The notes: generated by a model not told the origin, from the sequence alone. A stretch of 64,000 bases of DNA from Bdellovibrio sp. CG22_combo_CG10-13_8_21_14_all_39_27 (GCA_002786715.1 PCTW01000084.1:163603-227602), one strand, 5' to 3'. Positions 55,258 through 63,974 are shown, counted from the first letter of the stretch. Translations and numbers: made by a program.

Positions 55258-58200
55258 GTGAATAAATACAGATTAAAACTTAAAAACAGTCGAATCATTG
55301 GACCTCTTTCAACGAAAGATATCTTCAAGCTTTTTGAATCTGGTCAAATTTCAGGCGATGAGGAATGCCAGCTCTTTCCTTCTGGAGATTGGAAAAGTAT
55401 TGAGTCATTTCCAGATATTGTTGAAGGCATTACAAATCAAAATTTTTCGAATGCTGACCAAACCGTCGCCAATATGAAGTTGCGATCAAAAGTTGGTAAG
55501 CAAGTTCAGAAAGAGAAAAAAGAAAAACATATTGAAAAGATAAAGCAACTTGATGAGGAAATAAAAAATAAAGAATTTGTAGAGTTTAAATTTGATAAAG
55601 AAAAAGTCGTTGAACCTGAAATTACCATCATTGAAGAAGACGAGATTGCAGATGAAGACGAAGAAGATGAAAAGATAAATAAAACTCGAGTTATAAATAT
55701 AAAAAAAGATCTGCAAGACGTAGATAAGACTCGTGTAGTAAGAATAAACAAATTCAAAGATAAGCCAGTTGAAGAGACTCCTGATGAAGTTGTAGATGAG
55801 CAACCTGAAGAACCGGTTGAAATAGAAGAAGTTATCTCTCAAGACGATGCCACACGAGTAACTAATCTTAATGACTTACTTCCGGCCTTAAATCAAGAGA
55901 TTGAAGATTCTGAAGTAGCCCTTATTCAAGAAGAAGAAGCATTACAACCAGCCAAAACCAATTCGAAGAAAAAATCCAAAAAGAATCAAGATTCAGAACA
56001 AGAGGTTAAAAAGAAAAAGATTAAACCTCTGGTCGCAGTATCAATTATTCTACTACTCTATTATCTTCTTTTTTTAGATGAACCCCCAAAGAAAGTAGAG
56101 CCTCGATTTCTGATTATCCAAAGCCCAGTATCAAAGCAAGTAGAAGATCCTCGTGCAGCAGCTAATTCTTTTAAGAAAGGACTCGAAGTCTATAAGAAGT
56201 ACGACTATAAATCCAAGTTGATGGCGGCTAGTTATTTCAAAGAATCACTTGAATATCAATATGCCAATAATGAAGCTTTAAACTATCTTATTTTAGTCTA
56301 TTCAGAACTCTTGCCTAATGTGAAGAATCAATCTGAAGCCAAGCAAATCATTTTTAAATTTATTCAAATGACTCAGTCAAAGCGATATAAAAATCCTGAA
56401 GTGGCTCTCGGGACTGCGCTTTTTTTTAGGAACTCTGGGAAAATAAGAACAGCTCTTATGATGCTCGAGAACTACTTGAGACTATCAAAGCCTACATTAA
56501 GAGTGATGGCGACTTACCTTGATCTCTTGATTGATGTTGGTGATCTTGAATCTAGTCGCTCCTTAGTTGAAAAGGTTGATAATGTCGCTAAGAAGCCTCT
56601 CGATCTCATAATTTCACTCGCTCGATTTCATAACTTGAATGAAGACAGGGCCAAGGCTGAAGAGACACTCAAGGAAGGTTTAAAATTCTATCCAAACTCA
56701 GTCGAGATTTTACTCTTGCTGTCTGATTATCTTTGGAATGGTGGAAACTTTGTAAAGTATAAAAGCGTACTTCAGGCCATAGATCAACTCGGTAGTGAGG
56801 GATCACCCTTTTTCTATTCGAAGTACTTGGAACAAATGGGAATGTTGAGTGTTTATAATAAAGATAACAAAACAGCAGCTGTTCTTTTTGCAAAGGCTCT
56901 TCAAATTAGAGAATCAGATCGTTTGAGATCTAAACTTGCTGAACTTCAAGTTGGAGGTTCAAAGCTAGAAGAAGGGTTGATTCTTGAATCAAAAATGATT
57001 GATCTCATTGATAAGGCCAGTAATGCTGAAAGCAAGCTCAATTGGGACCTTGCATTTAAGTATGCGATTGAAGCTGCAGATATGTCAGAAACGTATATAC
57101 CAGCAAAGCTATATCTTTCTTCTCTACAGATTAAGCGCGGTTATTTCGAATCGGCTATTGAAACTTTGGTCCGACTTAGAAAGCAATATCCAACGAATAT
57201 CAAAGTAAATTACAATCTAATAAATGCCTATATTGAATCTTTTAAACTCAATGAAGCTGACAAAGAAATTTTAATTATTAAGAACATGCCAGAAATAAAT
57301 GAAAGCAAAGAGTTTGCATCTCTCTTAGGTAGATACTATTTAAAGTCGGGCAATATTTTAAATGCGGTTAAGTGGTTGCAAGAATCTCTTCGTCGCGACC
57401 CACTAAATGATGAGGACTATGCATTACTGGCAGCAACTTATTTAAAATATCGTAAGTATGATCAAGCAAAGTATCAATTAACTAAGGCAATTGAACTCGA
57501 TCCTAGAAATTTAAATTATCTCACTTCCTACTCGAAAATTCTTTTTGAGCTAGATGGTGCAGATGTGGCAATAGGCTACTTACGAAAATATTTAGAAGAC
57601 TTTCCTGATGAGCCAAAGCTTCTTGGTGAGATCGCCATCTATAATTATAAAAACGGTCAGATCAAAGAATTCGAACAAATTAAGAAAGAAGTTGAACAAC
57701 TCAATAGAAAAGACCCGAACTTTTATAGCTTTCTTGTCAGCGCTTCCATACTTGAAGAAAACGTTGATCAAGTTATTGCTTATTCAAAAAAGCTAGTTGA
57801 AGTGGAGCCGGGAAATCTTGAAGCAAAAATTACTTTGGGCAATTTTCTTTTGAAACAAAAAAAATATGATGAAGCTCTTGCTGCCTATTTTACTGTCACA
57901 CAAAGACTTTCTGCCTACCCACAGATTAGCTATCTTATTGGCAAGGTCTATCTCCAGACTGGGCAAGCCGATAAGGCCCTAGAGTACGCGAAGCTTGAGA
58001 TCCAAAGAAATCCTGCCTTGTACAATGGCTATTACTTGGCCGGTGAAACTTTTAGAAGAAAAGAGCAGTATCCAGATGCCGTTAAAATGTTGGAAAAAGC
58101 GATATCAATAGATGGCAAAGCAGTTGAGGCCCTATTGAGTTTGGCCGATATCAAATTTCGTCAAAATTATCTCGATGCAGCAAGAGAAATGGCCATGCGA

Positions 58201-58374
58201 TCTGTGCGATTGGAGCCCAATAACCCGCAGATAAGAAGACTTCTGGGACTTATCTATGTGAAAATTGGACAGGGTTCACTTGCTCAAGACGAGCTCAATA
58301 CTTATTTAAAACTAGATCCTGGTGCACCGGATCGTGCCCAAATTGAACGAACTTTAAATAACATCAAAAGATAG
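55258..58374 (+). CDS. GYF-domain, single-pass, TPR-repeat protein
   Basis: 1038 residues. Residues 1-60 form a GYF_2/DUF4339-like domain (YRLKLKNSRIIGPLSTKDIFKLFESG, then LFPSGDWKSIE). A highly acidic linker (~100-245) contains three related TRV motifs at about 142, 158 and 198. One membrane helix is at ~254-274. At least ten TPR pairs fill the rest (for example LAATYLKYRKYDQAKYQLTKA). Topology is therefore cytoplasmic GYF and periplasmic TPR. The GTG start is four bases after the previous stop, with no clear ribosome site. It looks like a scaffold; function unknown. Confidence 0.8.
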   Translation: MNKYRLKLKNSRIIGPLSTKDIFKLFESGQISGDEECQLFPSGDWKSIESFPDIVEGITNQNFSNADQTVANMKLRSKVGKQVQKEKKEKHIEKIKQLDEEIKNKEFVEFKFDKEKVVEPEITIIEEDEIADEDEEDEKINKTRVINIKKDLQDVDKTRVVRINKFKDKPVEETPDEVVDEQPEEPVEIEEVISQDDATRVTNLNDLLPALNQEIEDSEVALIQEEEALQPAKTNSKKKSKKNQDSEQEVKKKKIKPLVAVSIILLLYYLLFLDEPPKKVEPRFLIIQSPVSKQVEDPRAAANSFKKGLEVYKKYDYKSKLMAASYFKESLEYQYANNEALNYLILVYSELLPNVKNQSEAKQIIFKFIQMTQSKRYKNPEVALGTALFFRNSGKIRTALMMLENYLRLSKPTLRVMATYLDLLIDVGDLESSRSLVEKVDNVAKKPLDLIISLARFHNLNEDRAKAEETLKEGLKFYPNSVEILLLLSDYLWNGGNFVKYKSVLQAIDQLGSEGSPFFYSKYLEQMGMLSVYNKDNKTAAVLFAKALQIRESDRLRSKLAELQVGGSKLEEGLILESKMIDLIDKASNAESKLNWDLAFKYAIEAADMSETYIPAKLYLSSLQIKRGYFESAIETLVRLRKQYPTNIKVNYNLINAYIESFKLNEADKEILIIKNMPEINESKEFASLLGRYYLKSGNILNAVKWLQESLRRDPLNDEDYALLAATYLKYRKYDQAKYQLTKAIELDPRNLNYLTSYSKILFELDGADVAIGYLRKYLEDFPDEPKLLGEIAIYNYKNGQIKEFEQIKKEVEQLNRKDPNFYSFLVSASILEENVDQVIAYSKKLVEVEPGNLEAKITLGNFLLKQKKYDEALAAYFTVTQRLSAYPQISYLIGKVYLQTGQADKALEYAKLEIQRNPALYNGYYLAGETFRRKEQYPDAVKMLEKAISIDGKAVEALLSLADIKFRQNYLDAAREMAMRSVRLEPNNPQIRRLLGLIYVKIGQGSLAQDELNTYLKLDPGAPDRAQIERTLNNIKR

Positions 58375-58381
58375 TTTCCTA

Positions 58382-58410
58382 TTGTCATTAAGTAGCTAAA
58401 AATTTACTAT
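58382..58410 (+). promoter_or_regulatory. Promoter for the tRNA-Ser pair
   Basis: TTGTCA (58382-58387), 17 bases, TACTAT (58405-58410), 24 bases before the first tRNA. A TATACT three bases further on could serve as the -10 with longer spacing. Confidence 0.55.
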
Positions 58411-58434
58411 ACTTTGCCTTATCGGCACCTGTGC

Positions 58435-58524
58435 GGAGGATTGGCAGAGCGGTTTAATGCAACGGTTTTGAAAACCGTCGTCCCTTTGCGGGGACCGCAG
58501 GTTCGAATCCTGTGTCCTCCGCCA
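58435..58524 (+). tRNA. tRNA-Ser(UGA)
   Basis: 90 bases with encoded CCA. The acceptor GGAGGAT pairs with GTCCTCC. The anticodon stem is ACGGT/ACCGT with loop TTTGAAA, anticodon TGA at 58469-58471. The long variable arm typical of serine tRNAs and the GGTTCGAATCC T-arm are present. Confidence 0.97.
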
Positions 58525-58540
58525 TCTTTTTAAATGACTT

Positions 58541-58632
58541 GGAGACGTGCCCGAGTGGTCGAAGGGAGCGCCTTGCTAAGGCGTCGTACGGTTAACTCCG
58601 TACCGTGAGTTCGAATCTCACCGTCTCCGCCA
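58541..58632 (+). tRNA. tRNA-Ser(GCU)
   Basis: 92 bases with encoded CCA. The acceptor GGAGACG pairs with CGTCTCC. The anticodon loop TTGCTAA gives GCT at 58575-58577. A long variable arm (TACGG...CCGTA) and GAGTTCGAATCTC T-arm follow. 16 bases after tRNA-Ser(UGA). Confidence 0.97.
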
Positions 58633-58701
58633 TTTTCATTACTGAGCATTACCCAGAGTTTCCTAGAGTTATAGAACATTGTTTATTATTCTAGTAAGTA
58701 G

Positions 58702-59460
58702 ATGGATGATTCATTACTTGAACAATATAAAAAGCAGTGGAAATGGAGGAACTGGGATTCCTTGTATTCTAAACTTCCAAATATTAATGGCTCTTTAGTG
58801 TATGACCTGGGCTGTGCTCATGGAGATCATTCTGAAAAGTTAAGCAGTTTGGGAGCAACCGTAATTGGCGTTGATGGAAATCCTGATCTACTAAAATATG
58901 CTAGGGAAAGAGTAATTCCTAATTCAAATTTTTATCAGCATGATCTAAATAATGTAGAAGAGTTAAATCTCCATAGCGCCAATGGAATTTGGACCAGTTT
59001 TGTTCCTGCTTATTTCCCCAATTTTTCCACAGTACTAAAAAAATGGAAGACCCTGTTGAGACCAGGGGGCTGGCTTGCTGTCACTGAAATGTCAGACTTG
59101 CTTGGTCACGAACCAATGAGTTTTGAAGCTAAAAAATGGATTAGTAGATTTTATGAAGATGCTTTTAGTTGTAATGCATATGACTTTAAAAGTGGAGAAA
59201 AATTAAAAAGCAATCTCGAACTAAACGGCTTCGAAATAAAAGAGTTTAGTTTTCTAGAGGATCGGGAATTATCTTTCGAAGGCATGGCCAATAGAGATAT
59301 TCTCACTGCTTGGAAAAATCGTTTCGAGAGAATGGGCAGTTTTAAAAGTTTTCTGGGTGATAGACATGAAAGAATTGTTCGTGAGATTATGGATTGCCTG
59401 GGAAGTGAGAATCATACTTCAAGTTGCAGGGTATATTTCTATCTTGCGTATTTGAAGTAG
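58702..59460 (+). CDS. Class I SAM-dependent methyltransferase
   Basis: 252 residues. SAM motif I is VYDLGCAHGDHSEKL (about residues 33-47), with the acidic residue at strand 2 in VIGVDGNPDLL. LRPGGWLAVTEMSDL is the usual post-motif strand, as in small-molecule methyltransferases. The substrate cannot be told. The gene has no obvious ribosome site and stands alone. Confidence 0.85.
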   Translation: MDDSLLEQYKKQWKWRNWDSLYSKLPNINGSLVYDLGCAHGDHSEKLSSLGATVIGVDGNPDLLKYARERVIPNSNFYQHDLNNVEELNLHSANGIWTSFVPAYFPNFSTVLKKWKTLLRPGGWLAVTEMSDLLGHEPMSFEAKKWISRFYEDAFSCNAYDFKSGEKLKSNLELNGFEIKEFSFLEDRELSFEGMANRDILTAWKNRFERMGSFKSFLGDRHERIVREIMDCLGSENHTSSCRVYFYLAYLK

Positions 59461-59515
59461 AGAGATCTGTTAAAGAGTGCTTCATAAATTGATTCTAGAT
59501 ATGTGGATAACTGTT

Positions 59516-59553
59516 TAAAGTAACTCAATTTGGAATGAATCCGCGATTGTCTC
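59516..59553 (+). repeat. 38-bp dispersed repeat, copy 1
   Basis: About 29 of 38 bases match the stretch at 60947-60984; the best-conserved part is TAAAGTAACTCA, then TTTG and ATGAAT. Lies 47 bases before the cupin gene. Meaning unknown. Confidence 0.5.
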
Positions 59554-59599
59554 GTATTACTCTGAGTTGCATATCTTTTAATTTAGTACGGAATAAATT

Positions 59600-59968
59600 A
59601 TGGAAATAAACAGAGTGGCTGAAAGAGTTCATCAAAAACCTGAGCCTAAGCAGGGAGTTGAGTATCCCTATTCGGCATCGGCTAAAGTTTTTCATACGAA
59701 TCAATTATTTCTTTATAGCGAGAGAGTTCAACCTGGCGAGAGGGCGTCAGCCCCTCATTTCCATCGGGCCATTGATGAAATCATTACGGTTGTAAATGGT
59801 GAGCTATACGCTATAGAAGGCGATGAAGAAGTAAGGTTAATAGAGGGAGACTCTGTTTGCTTTCAAGCAGGCTCTAGAAATAAGCATTTTTTGGAAAATA
59901 GGTCACAAGTTGAGGCAACTTTTTTAATTTTCCGTAGGTCTACTACTCAAGATGATGTTGTTTATTGA
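59600..59968 (+). CDS. Cupin-domain protein
   Basis: 122 residues, single beta-barrel. The metal site is APHFHRAIDEIITVVNGELYAI (two His, then Glu) and the second motif is LIEGDSVCFQAGSRNKHFLEN with the fourth ligand His. Substrate unknown; such small cupins are sugar isomerases, dioxygenases or sensors. Alone on the plus strand, with no clear ribosome site. The 184 bases after it hold only the hairpin at 60108. Confidence 0.85.
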   Translation: MEINRVAERVHQKPEPKQGVEYPYSASAKVFHTNQLFLYSERVQPGERASAPHFHRAIDEIITVVNGELYAIEGDEEVRLIEGDSVCFQAGSRNKHFLENRSQVEATFLIFRRSTTQDDVVY

Positions 59969-60107
59969 GTAAGCTTATCCAGCGTTACATAAAAAAATCA
60001 GTTCATCTGAATAAATGCTTAGAATAATTTCATTTGCTACGAATCAGTCATTTTTTGATAAGTTTTAATTTCTTGGATTAAATTTTTTTGAGTACTTTCA
60101 AAAGAAT

Positions 60108-60138
60108 GGCAGGACTTTAACGAATATAAAGTCCTGCC
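60108..60138 (-). terminator. 12-bp hairpin after the SecD-head-like gene
   Basis: GGCAGGACTTTA, seven-base loop, TAAAGTCCTGCC: a perfect stem. It lies 15 bases after the stop of the minus-strand gene. The T run that follows is poor (ATTCTTTT), so it may be a weak terminator or an mRNA 3' end stabiliser. Confidence 0.5.
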
Positions 60139-60152
60139 GGAGCTAAAGATTC

Positions 60153-60518
60153 TTACTTAATCATCTCAATAATTTTCCGGGCCTCTTGTTTATCATAGGG
60201 AGTTAGCCATATTTTCCCATCTCGTATCGGTGCTTGAACCTTTCTCATGCTCGTAACTTTTCCATCTATGATAAGTGCCAAATCCTCATGAAGGTTGCTT
60301 GCAGTGTAATCAGCGAGTCTCTTTGTTCCTTCGGGCCTGAGTGTGATAGAGAGAGCTCCTTTGTTATCCTTGGTCTGAACAAACTGGGCAGACTCTATAT
60401 CTTCAAGCTCCAGCAATGCCTTTTTAACAGGTCTTATTTCTAATTTGTGTTGTTCCTTGGAAGAAGCTGGTGTTGAGAAAAAAGCTAAAGCAATGAAGAG
60501 AGAAATAATGTATTTCAT
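60153..60518 (-). CDS. Secreted protein resembling the SecD periplasmic head
   Basis: 121 residues. The signal peptide is MKYIISLFIALAFFSTPASS. The rest matches, by eye, the periplasmic P1-head of SecD: GALSITLRPEGTKRLADYTASN, then LALIIDGKVTSMRKVQAPIRDGKIWL, like the SecD ...T-x-x-N-x-G-x-x-LAIVLDGxVxSxPxIxxxI pattern. No membrane domain follows, so it is a free-standing head. GAGGAC precedes the ATG. Function unknown. Confidence 0.7.
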   Translation of the reverse strand: MKYIISLFIALAFFSTPASSKEQHKLEIRPVKKALLELEDIESAQFVQTKDNKGALSITLRPEGTKRLADYTASNLHEDLALIIDGKVTSMRKVQAPIRDGKIWLTPYDKQEARKIIEMIK

Positions 60519-60582
60519 AAATAGTCCTCGAGGTATGAAAACCTCATTAAATAATTAAAAAGTGAATAGAACCTTAATCTTT

Positions 60583-60888
60583 TTAAGTAAGCTTTGGAGG
60601 GCTTAAGCCAGATTTAAAAAAGAGATTGATCGATTTATAGTGCGAAGTAAGTTTGGAAAAAATATTTAATCTATAATAAGTCGTTGTAAAGTGGATGGCG
60701 AGAGGAAGAATGGGGACATAAAAATCGATGGTATTGAGTACGTAAGGGTTATTGTTCGATGAAGCGTTATCAGATGAGCTTATATAATGATTTTGAACAG
60801 AAGCGCTGTGAAATGTATCAGCCTTTGCGTTCTGACTATAGAGAAAGCAAAGACAGTAGAGCGGTAATGTGAGTAAGAGAAAGCGCAT
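60583..60888 (-). CDS. Small secreted protein, unknown
   Basis: 101 residues. Residues 1-23 look like a signal peptide (MRFLLLTLPLYCLCFLYSQNAKA). The rest is rich in Asn, Ser and Tyr and has a hydrophobic stretch at 52-66. No clear ribosome site precedes the ATG; TATAGT lies one base before it. Could be spurious. Confidence 0.4.
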   Translation of the reverse strand: MRFLLLTLPLYCLCFLYSQNAKADTFHSASVQNHYISSSDNASSNNNPYVLNTIDFYVPILPLAIHFTTTYYRLNIFSKLTSHYKSINLFFKSGLSPPKLT

Positions 60889-60946
60889 GACTATATAATG
60901 GAGTCATTTATTTATAAGTCAATAATTGGCAGATTAAAAAATTATC

Positions 60947-60984
60947 TAAAGTAACTCAGTTTGTGATGAATTCATCACTGTTTC
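60947..60984 (+). repeat. 38-bp dispersed repeat, copy 2
   Basis: Similar to 59516-59553. It contains the perfect palindrome TGATGAATTCATCA. It lies in the gap between the small secreted protein and hsp20. Confidence 0.5.
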
Positions 60985-61023
60985 AATTAAATCAGGTGAT
61001 CATCGAGTCTCTTTTATTTATGA

Positions 61024-61061
61024 TAAGCACGTTGGTCTTTACTGAAAAACCAACGTGCTTA
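61024..61061 (-). terminator. 13-bp hairpin after hsp20
   Basis: TAAGCACGTTGGT, twelve-base loop, ACCAACGTGCTTA. It lies eight bases after the hsp20 stop. No T run on either strand, so a factor-dependent end or 3' stabiliser is possible. Confidence 0.45.
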
Positions 61062-61069
61062 AGTATGAG

Positions 61070-61549
61070 TTACTCGGAAATGGTGATTTTGCGACCATTT
61101 TGAGCTTTGCTAGGAAGCTTTTCGACTTCAATCTTCAGGACTCCGTCCTTCATTTTTGCACTAACTTTTTCAGGATCTACGTTCTGTGCGAAAGGAAGAG
61201 CACGATAAAATGATCCATGTGTGCGCTCTTTTCTTAAGACACCTTTTTCCTTTTTCTCAGACTCAGTTTTTTTCTCTCCCTGAACAAAAAGCGTATTATT
61301 TTTAAGCTCAACCGTGACATCGCTTGATGTCATTCCTGGAATCTCCATCTCAACATTGTATCCCGTCTCTGTTTCACTTAAATCGGCGGCAGGGAAAAAG
61401 GTATTCTGAGATGCAGGAAAAAAACTACTAGAAAAAGTTGGAAAATCTCTTTCTCCAAATAAATTATTAAACTCCTTTCTAAAGTTTTCCAATGAAGCCA
61501 TGAGGTCACCGTTTGCAAGTGAGGAATTTGATTTTGTAAGTAATGACAT
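61070..61549 (-). CDS. Small heat-shock protein, Hsp20 family
   Basis: 159 residues from ATG 61549 (MSLLTKSNSS), preceded by AAGGAG; a frame to 61576 lacks a ribosome site. The alpha-crystallin domain (about 55-150) runs from FFPAADLSETETGYNVEMEIPGM to VLKIEVEKLPSK. An ATP-independent holdase. The ending GRKITISE is the usual C-terminal IxI-type anchor. No CIRCE element or clear sigma32 site was seen upstream. Confidence 0.93.
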   Translation of the reverse strand: MSLLTKSNSSLANGDLMASLENFRKEFNNLFGERDFPTFSSSFFPASQNTFFPAADLSETETGYNVEMEIPGMTSSDVTVELKNNTLFVQGEKKTESEKKEKGVLRKERTHGSFYRALPFAQNVDPEKVSAKMKDGVLKIEVEKLPSKAQNGRKITISE

Positions 61550-61666
61550 AACTTTCTCCTTTGTTCTAAGAAACAAACTTATTGTTGAGTTAGTTTTAAC
61601 ATCGGAGAAAAATAACCATTATTGGTTAGTTCATAAAAAAAAATGATATTTATCAGGATCGTTTGG

Positions 61667-62488
61667 TTAGTAGATGAATCTTTCCTTGAGCTCATTTAAG
61701 TTCAACTCTTCCAAAATGGCGAGTGACCTCTCTTGGGCATTTTTGCGAATACTACCTGTGAACTTTGCGAGAATGAGTTCGTTTTTCATGGAGTGTTCAA
61801 AGCCCGTAAACTCAGTCACGGTTAATTGATAACCATGGGCTTCAAGCAATAGGCAACGTAAAGCGTTGGTCATAACGCTTCCAATTTCTCTAGTGTGCAT
61901 GGGATGGCGCCACAATTCTGAAAGTGGTGTTTTGCCAAAGGATTCATTTTTATTTTTGCGAAGTATACTCGCGACTTCGGCTTGGCAACAAGGAATGAGG
62001 ACAATGTGCTTAGCTTTTTTGTTGATAGCAAATTTGATGGCATCATCTGTGGCCGTGTCACAGGCGTGAAGAGCTGTAACGATATCAATTTCACTCGGAA
62101 GCTTCTCTGTTGTCATAGATTCTTTTACTGAGACATTGAGAAATTCCATGCGTTCAAAATTGAGCTTGTGAGACAACTCTTCTGATTTTTTGACGAGCTC
62201 TTCACGAGTTTCAACACCAATGACTTTTCCGTTGCTAATATCTTTGAAAAATAAATCATAAAGAATGAAGCCCAAATAGGACTTTCCTGCTCCATGATCG
62301 ACCAGTGTAAAATTCGAGCCATTCGAAGACACGTCTTTCAGTAAAGGTTCTATGAAATTATAGAGATGATAAACTTGCTTAAGCTTGCGCTTCGAATCTT
62401 GGTTAAGCTTTCCATCGCGAGTAAGAATATGCAGCTCTTTAAGCAGCTCGATGGATTGATTGGGGCGAATGTCATTTTTTTCAGTCAT
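61667..62488 (-). CDS. SAM-dependent methyltransferase, METTL25/GSTCD-like
   Basis: 273 residues. Motif I is LVDHGAGKSYLGFILY (about 62-77), and the following IGVETREELVKK and TALHACDTATDDAIKFA match the Methyltransf_32 group, where LHACGxL is typical. Its substrate is unknown in bacteria (RNA or small molecule). Divergent from tRNA-Arg with a 152-base gap. Confidence 0.82.
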   Translation of the reverse strand: MTEKNDIRPNQSIELLKELHILTRDGKLNQDSKRKLKQVYHLYNFIEPLLKDVSSNGSNFTLVDHGAGKSYLGFILYDLFFKDISNGKVIGVETREELVKKSEELSHKLNFERMEFLNVSVKESMTTEKLPSEIDIVTALHACDTATDDAIKFAINKKAKHIVLIPCCQAEVASILRKNKNESFGKTPLSELWRHPMHTREIGSVMTNALRCLLLEAHGYQLTVTEFTGFEHSMKNELILAKFTGSIRKNAQERSLAILEELNLNELKERFIY

Positions 62489-62595
62489 AGCGATTTCTAC
62501 ATCATTTCGGCGTGTTAACCAACTATAAGTGTAAAGAGTTTAGGCTCTTTTGGGCGGGGCGTAGGCCGCTAATATGTGAAATATGTACAAAAAGA

Positions 62596-62624
62596 TTCAA
62601 TAATCGAGATTTTTTAGGTATTAA
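62596..62624 (+). promoter_or_regulatory. Possible tRNA-Arg promoter
   Basis: TTCAAT (62596-62601), 17 bases, TATTAA (62619-62624), 16 bases before the tRNA. Confidence 0.4.
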
Positions 62625-62640
62625 AGCATCTCTGAAATGC

Positions 62641-62717
62641 GCAGCCGTAGCTCAGCTGGATAGAGTACTTGACTACGAATCAAGTGGTCGTAGGTTCGAC
62701 TCCTACCGGTTGCGCCA
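62641..62717 (+). tRNA. tRNA-Arg(ACG)
   Basis: 77 bases with encoded CCA. The acceptor GCAGCCG pairs with CGGTTGC. The anticodon stem is CTTGA/TCAAG with loop CTACGAA, anticodon ACG at 62675-62677. The A34 is the target of TadA, encoded 730 bases downstream. Confidence 0.97.
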
Positions 62718-62761
62718 TTTTCAACTCCCCCATCACTTTCAAAATACGTTATAATTTCTTC

Positions 62762-63457
62762 ATGAAAGTTTTAGTACAAAAAGATCTTTTAAAAGCAGAC
62801 CTCGATCGCATTCGATTGATTGAAATTCTTTTGGGTATCTTTTTTTATCTTTCACAAATCCAATTTTGTATTGAATCAGGAAATTATTTTAGTCTCATTT
62901 GGAGAACAATTGTCTCCATTCCTCTTGCCTATCTCTACTTCAGATTGAGAAGTCGATTCTTTTATAGTCTTTGGACATTTAATTTCATTTTTTTTACATA
63001 CATCGCAATCGATTTAGTGAGGACTTTTTGGATGGGTTACAGCTATACCTTCCTTCTTAATATTGTTTCGATGGTGTGCTTAATTTATTTAACAACCACA
63101 TTATTTAATCCTGTTTTTTTTCCCTTCATAAGCTGGTGGGAATATGACTTTAGAAACTTTAAGGATTTAAAAATAAAAGTTCATAGAGACGACAAAGTTT
63201 TTGATGGGAGACTTTGTGATCTAAAAGATGATCTTGCCTCTCTCGCTTGCTTTGAAGATTTAGATTTTGAGAAGCCTCTTAAAATAACTGTTAAAGAGGG
63301 AGATAAAATAGTTGAAGCATCTGCAACTATTTTATCGAAGAGATTATATTCAATTGGGCGTCCTTTGTATTATGGAATCAAGCTCGATTCAAATTCATCA
63401 ATCCTCAAAAAAATAAAAAAGAGTATGAAAAAAAATAGAGTTCAGAATGCTAGATGA
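62762..63457 (+). CDS. Membrane protein with cytoplasmic, perhaps PilZ-like, domain
   Basis: 231 residues from ATG 62762; a longer frame runs into the tRNA and is not used. About four helices (20-110), then a soluble domain (~125-225): RNFKDLKIKVHRDD, DGRLCDLKDDLASLACF, and IGRPLYYGIKLDS, which follow the strand pattern of PilZ domains but lack the RxxxR and DxSxxG signatures. It overlaps tadA by 11 bases. Confidence 0.65.
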   Translation: MKVLVQKDLLKADLDRIRLIEILLGIFFYLSQIQFCIESGNYFSLIWRTIVSIPLAYLYFRLRSRFFYSLWTFNFIFFTYIAIDLVRTFWMGYSYTFLLNIVSMVCLIYLTTTLFNPVFFPFISWWEYDFRNFKDLKIKVHRDDKVFDGRLCDLKDDLASLACFEDLDFEKPLKITVKEGDKIVEASATILSKRLYSIGRPLYYGIKLDSNSSILKKIKKSMKKNRVQNAR

Positions 63458-63914
63458 CGATTGGTATATGAAGCTGGCCATTGAGCAAGCTGAGAAAGCA
63501 TACAAAGATGGTGAAGTTCCTGTTGGCGCGATTCTCGTAGGCTCGGATGGTAAAATTATTTCAGCTACTCACAATTCTAAAGAAGAATCTAAAAATCCCG
63601 TCGGCCATGCAGAAGTTTTGGCCTTGATGGAATCAGCAGGAAAGTTTGATAGCTGGAGGTGTTTGGATACTACACTCTATGTAACACTCGAGCCTTGTAT
63701 CATGTGCCTTGGGGCTATGATTCAAGCCAGAATTTCGAGGCTAGTTTTTGGGGCTTATGACAAAAAAGGTGGCGCACTGAGTCTCGGTTATCACTTGAAT
63801 ACCGATAACAGATTAAATCATCGCTTTAATGTTATGGGCGGTGTTATGCATTACGAATGTTCTAAGCAATTATCACAATTTTTTAAAGAAAGACGAAAAC
63901 AATATACACCCTAG
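63447..63914 (+). CDS. tadA: tRNA-specific adenosine deaminase TadA
   Basis: 155 residues. The zinc site is HAEVLALM and EPCIMCLGAMIQARI, with the catalytic glutamate in HAE and the tRNA-recognition FGAYDKKGGALSL. It converts A34 to inosine in tRNA-Arg(ACG), which is encoded just upstream, allowing CGU, CGC and CGA decoding. It overlaps the upstream gene by 11 bases. Confidence 0.95.
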   Translation: MLDDDWYMKLAIEQAEKAYKDGEVPVGAILVGSDGKIISATHNSKEESKNPVGHAEVLALMESAGKFDSWRCLDTTLYVTLEPCIMCLGAMIQARISRLVFGAYDKKGGALSLGYHLNTDNRLNHRFNVMGGVMHYECSKQLSQFFKERRKQYTP

Positions 63915-63974
63915 TCTGAATGTAGCGTTTACAGAGACTTACTACCTGTTATAAAAATAATGCTGATTTTGAGT

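Noticed and set aside
62512..62754. 80-residue frame over tRNA-Arg (contains VAQLDRVLDYESSGRRFDSYRL)
   Set aside because: It is a translated tRNA, a common false call.
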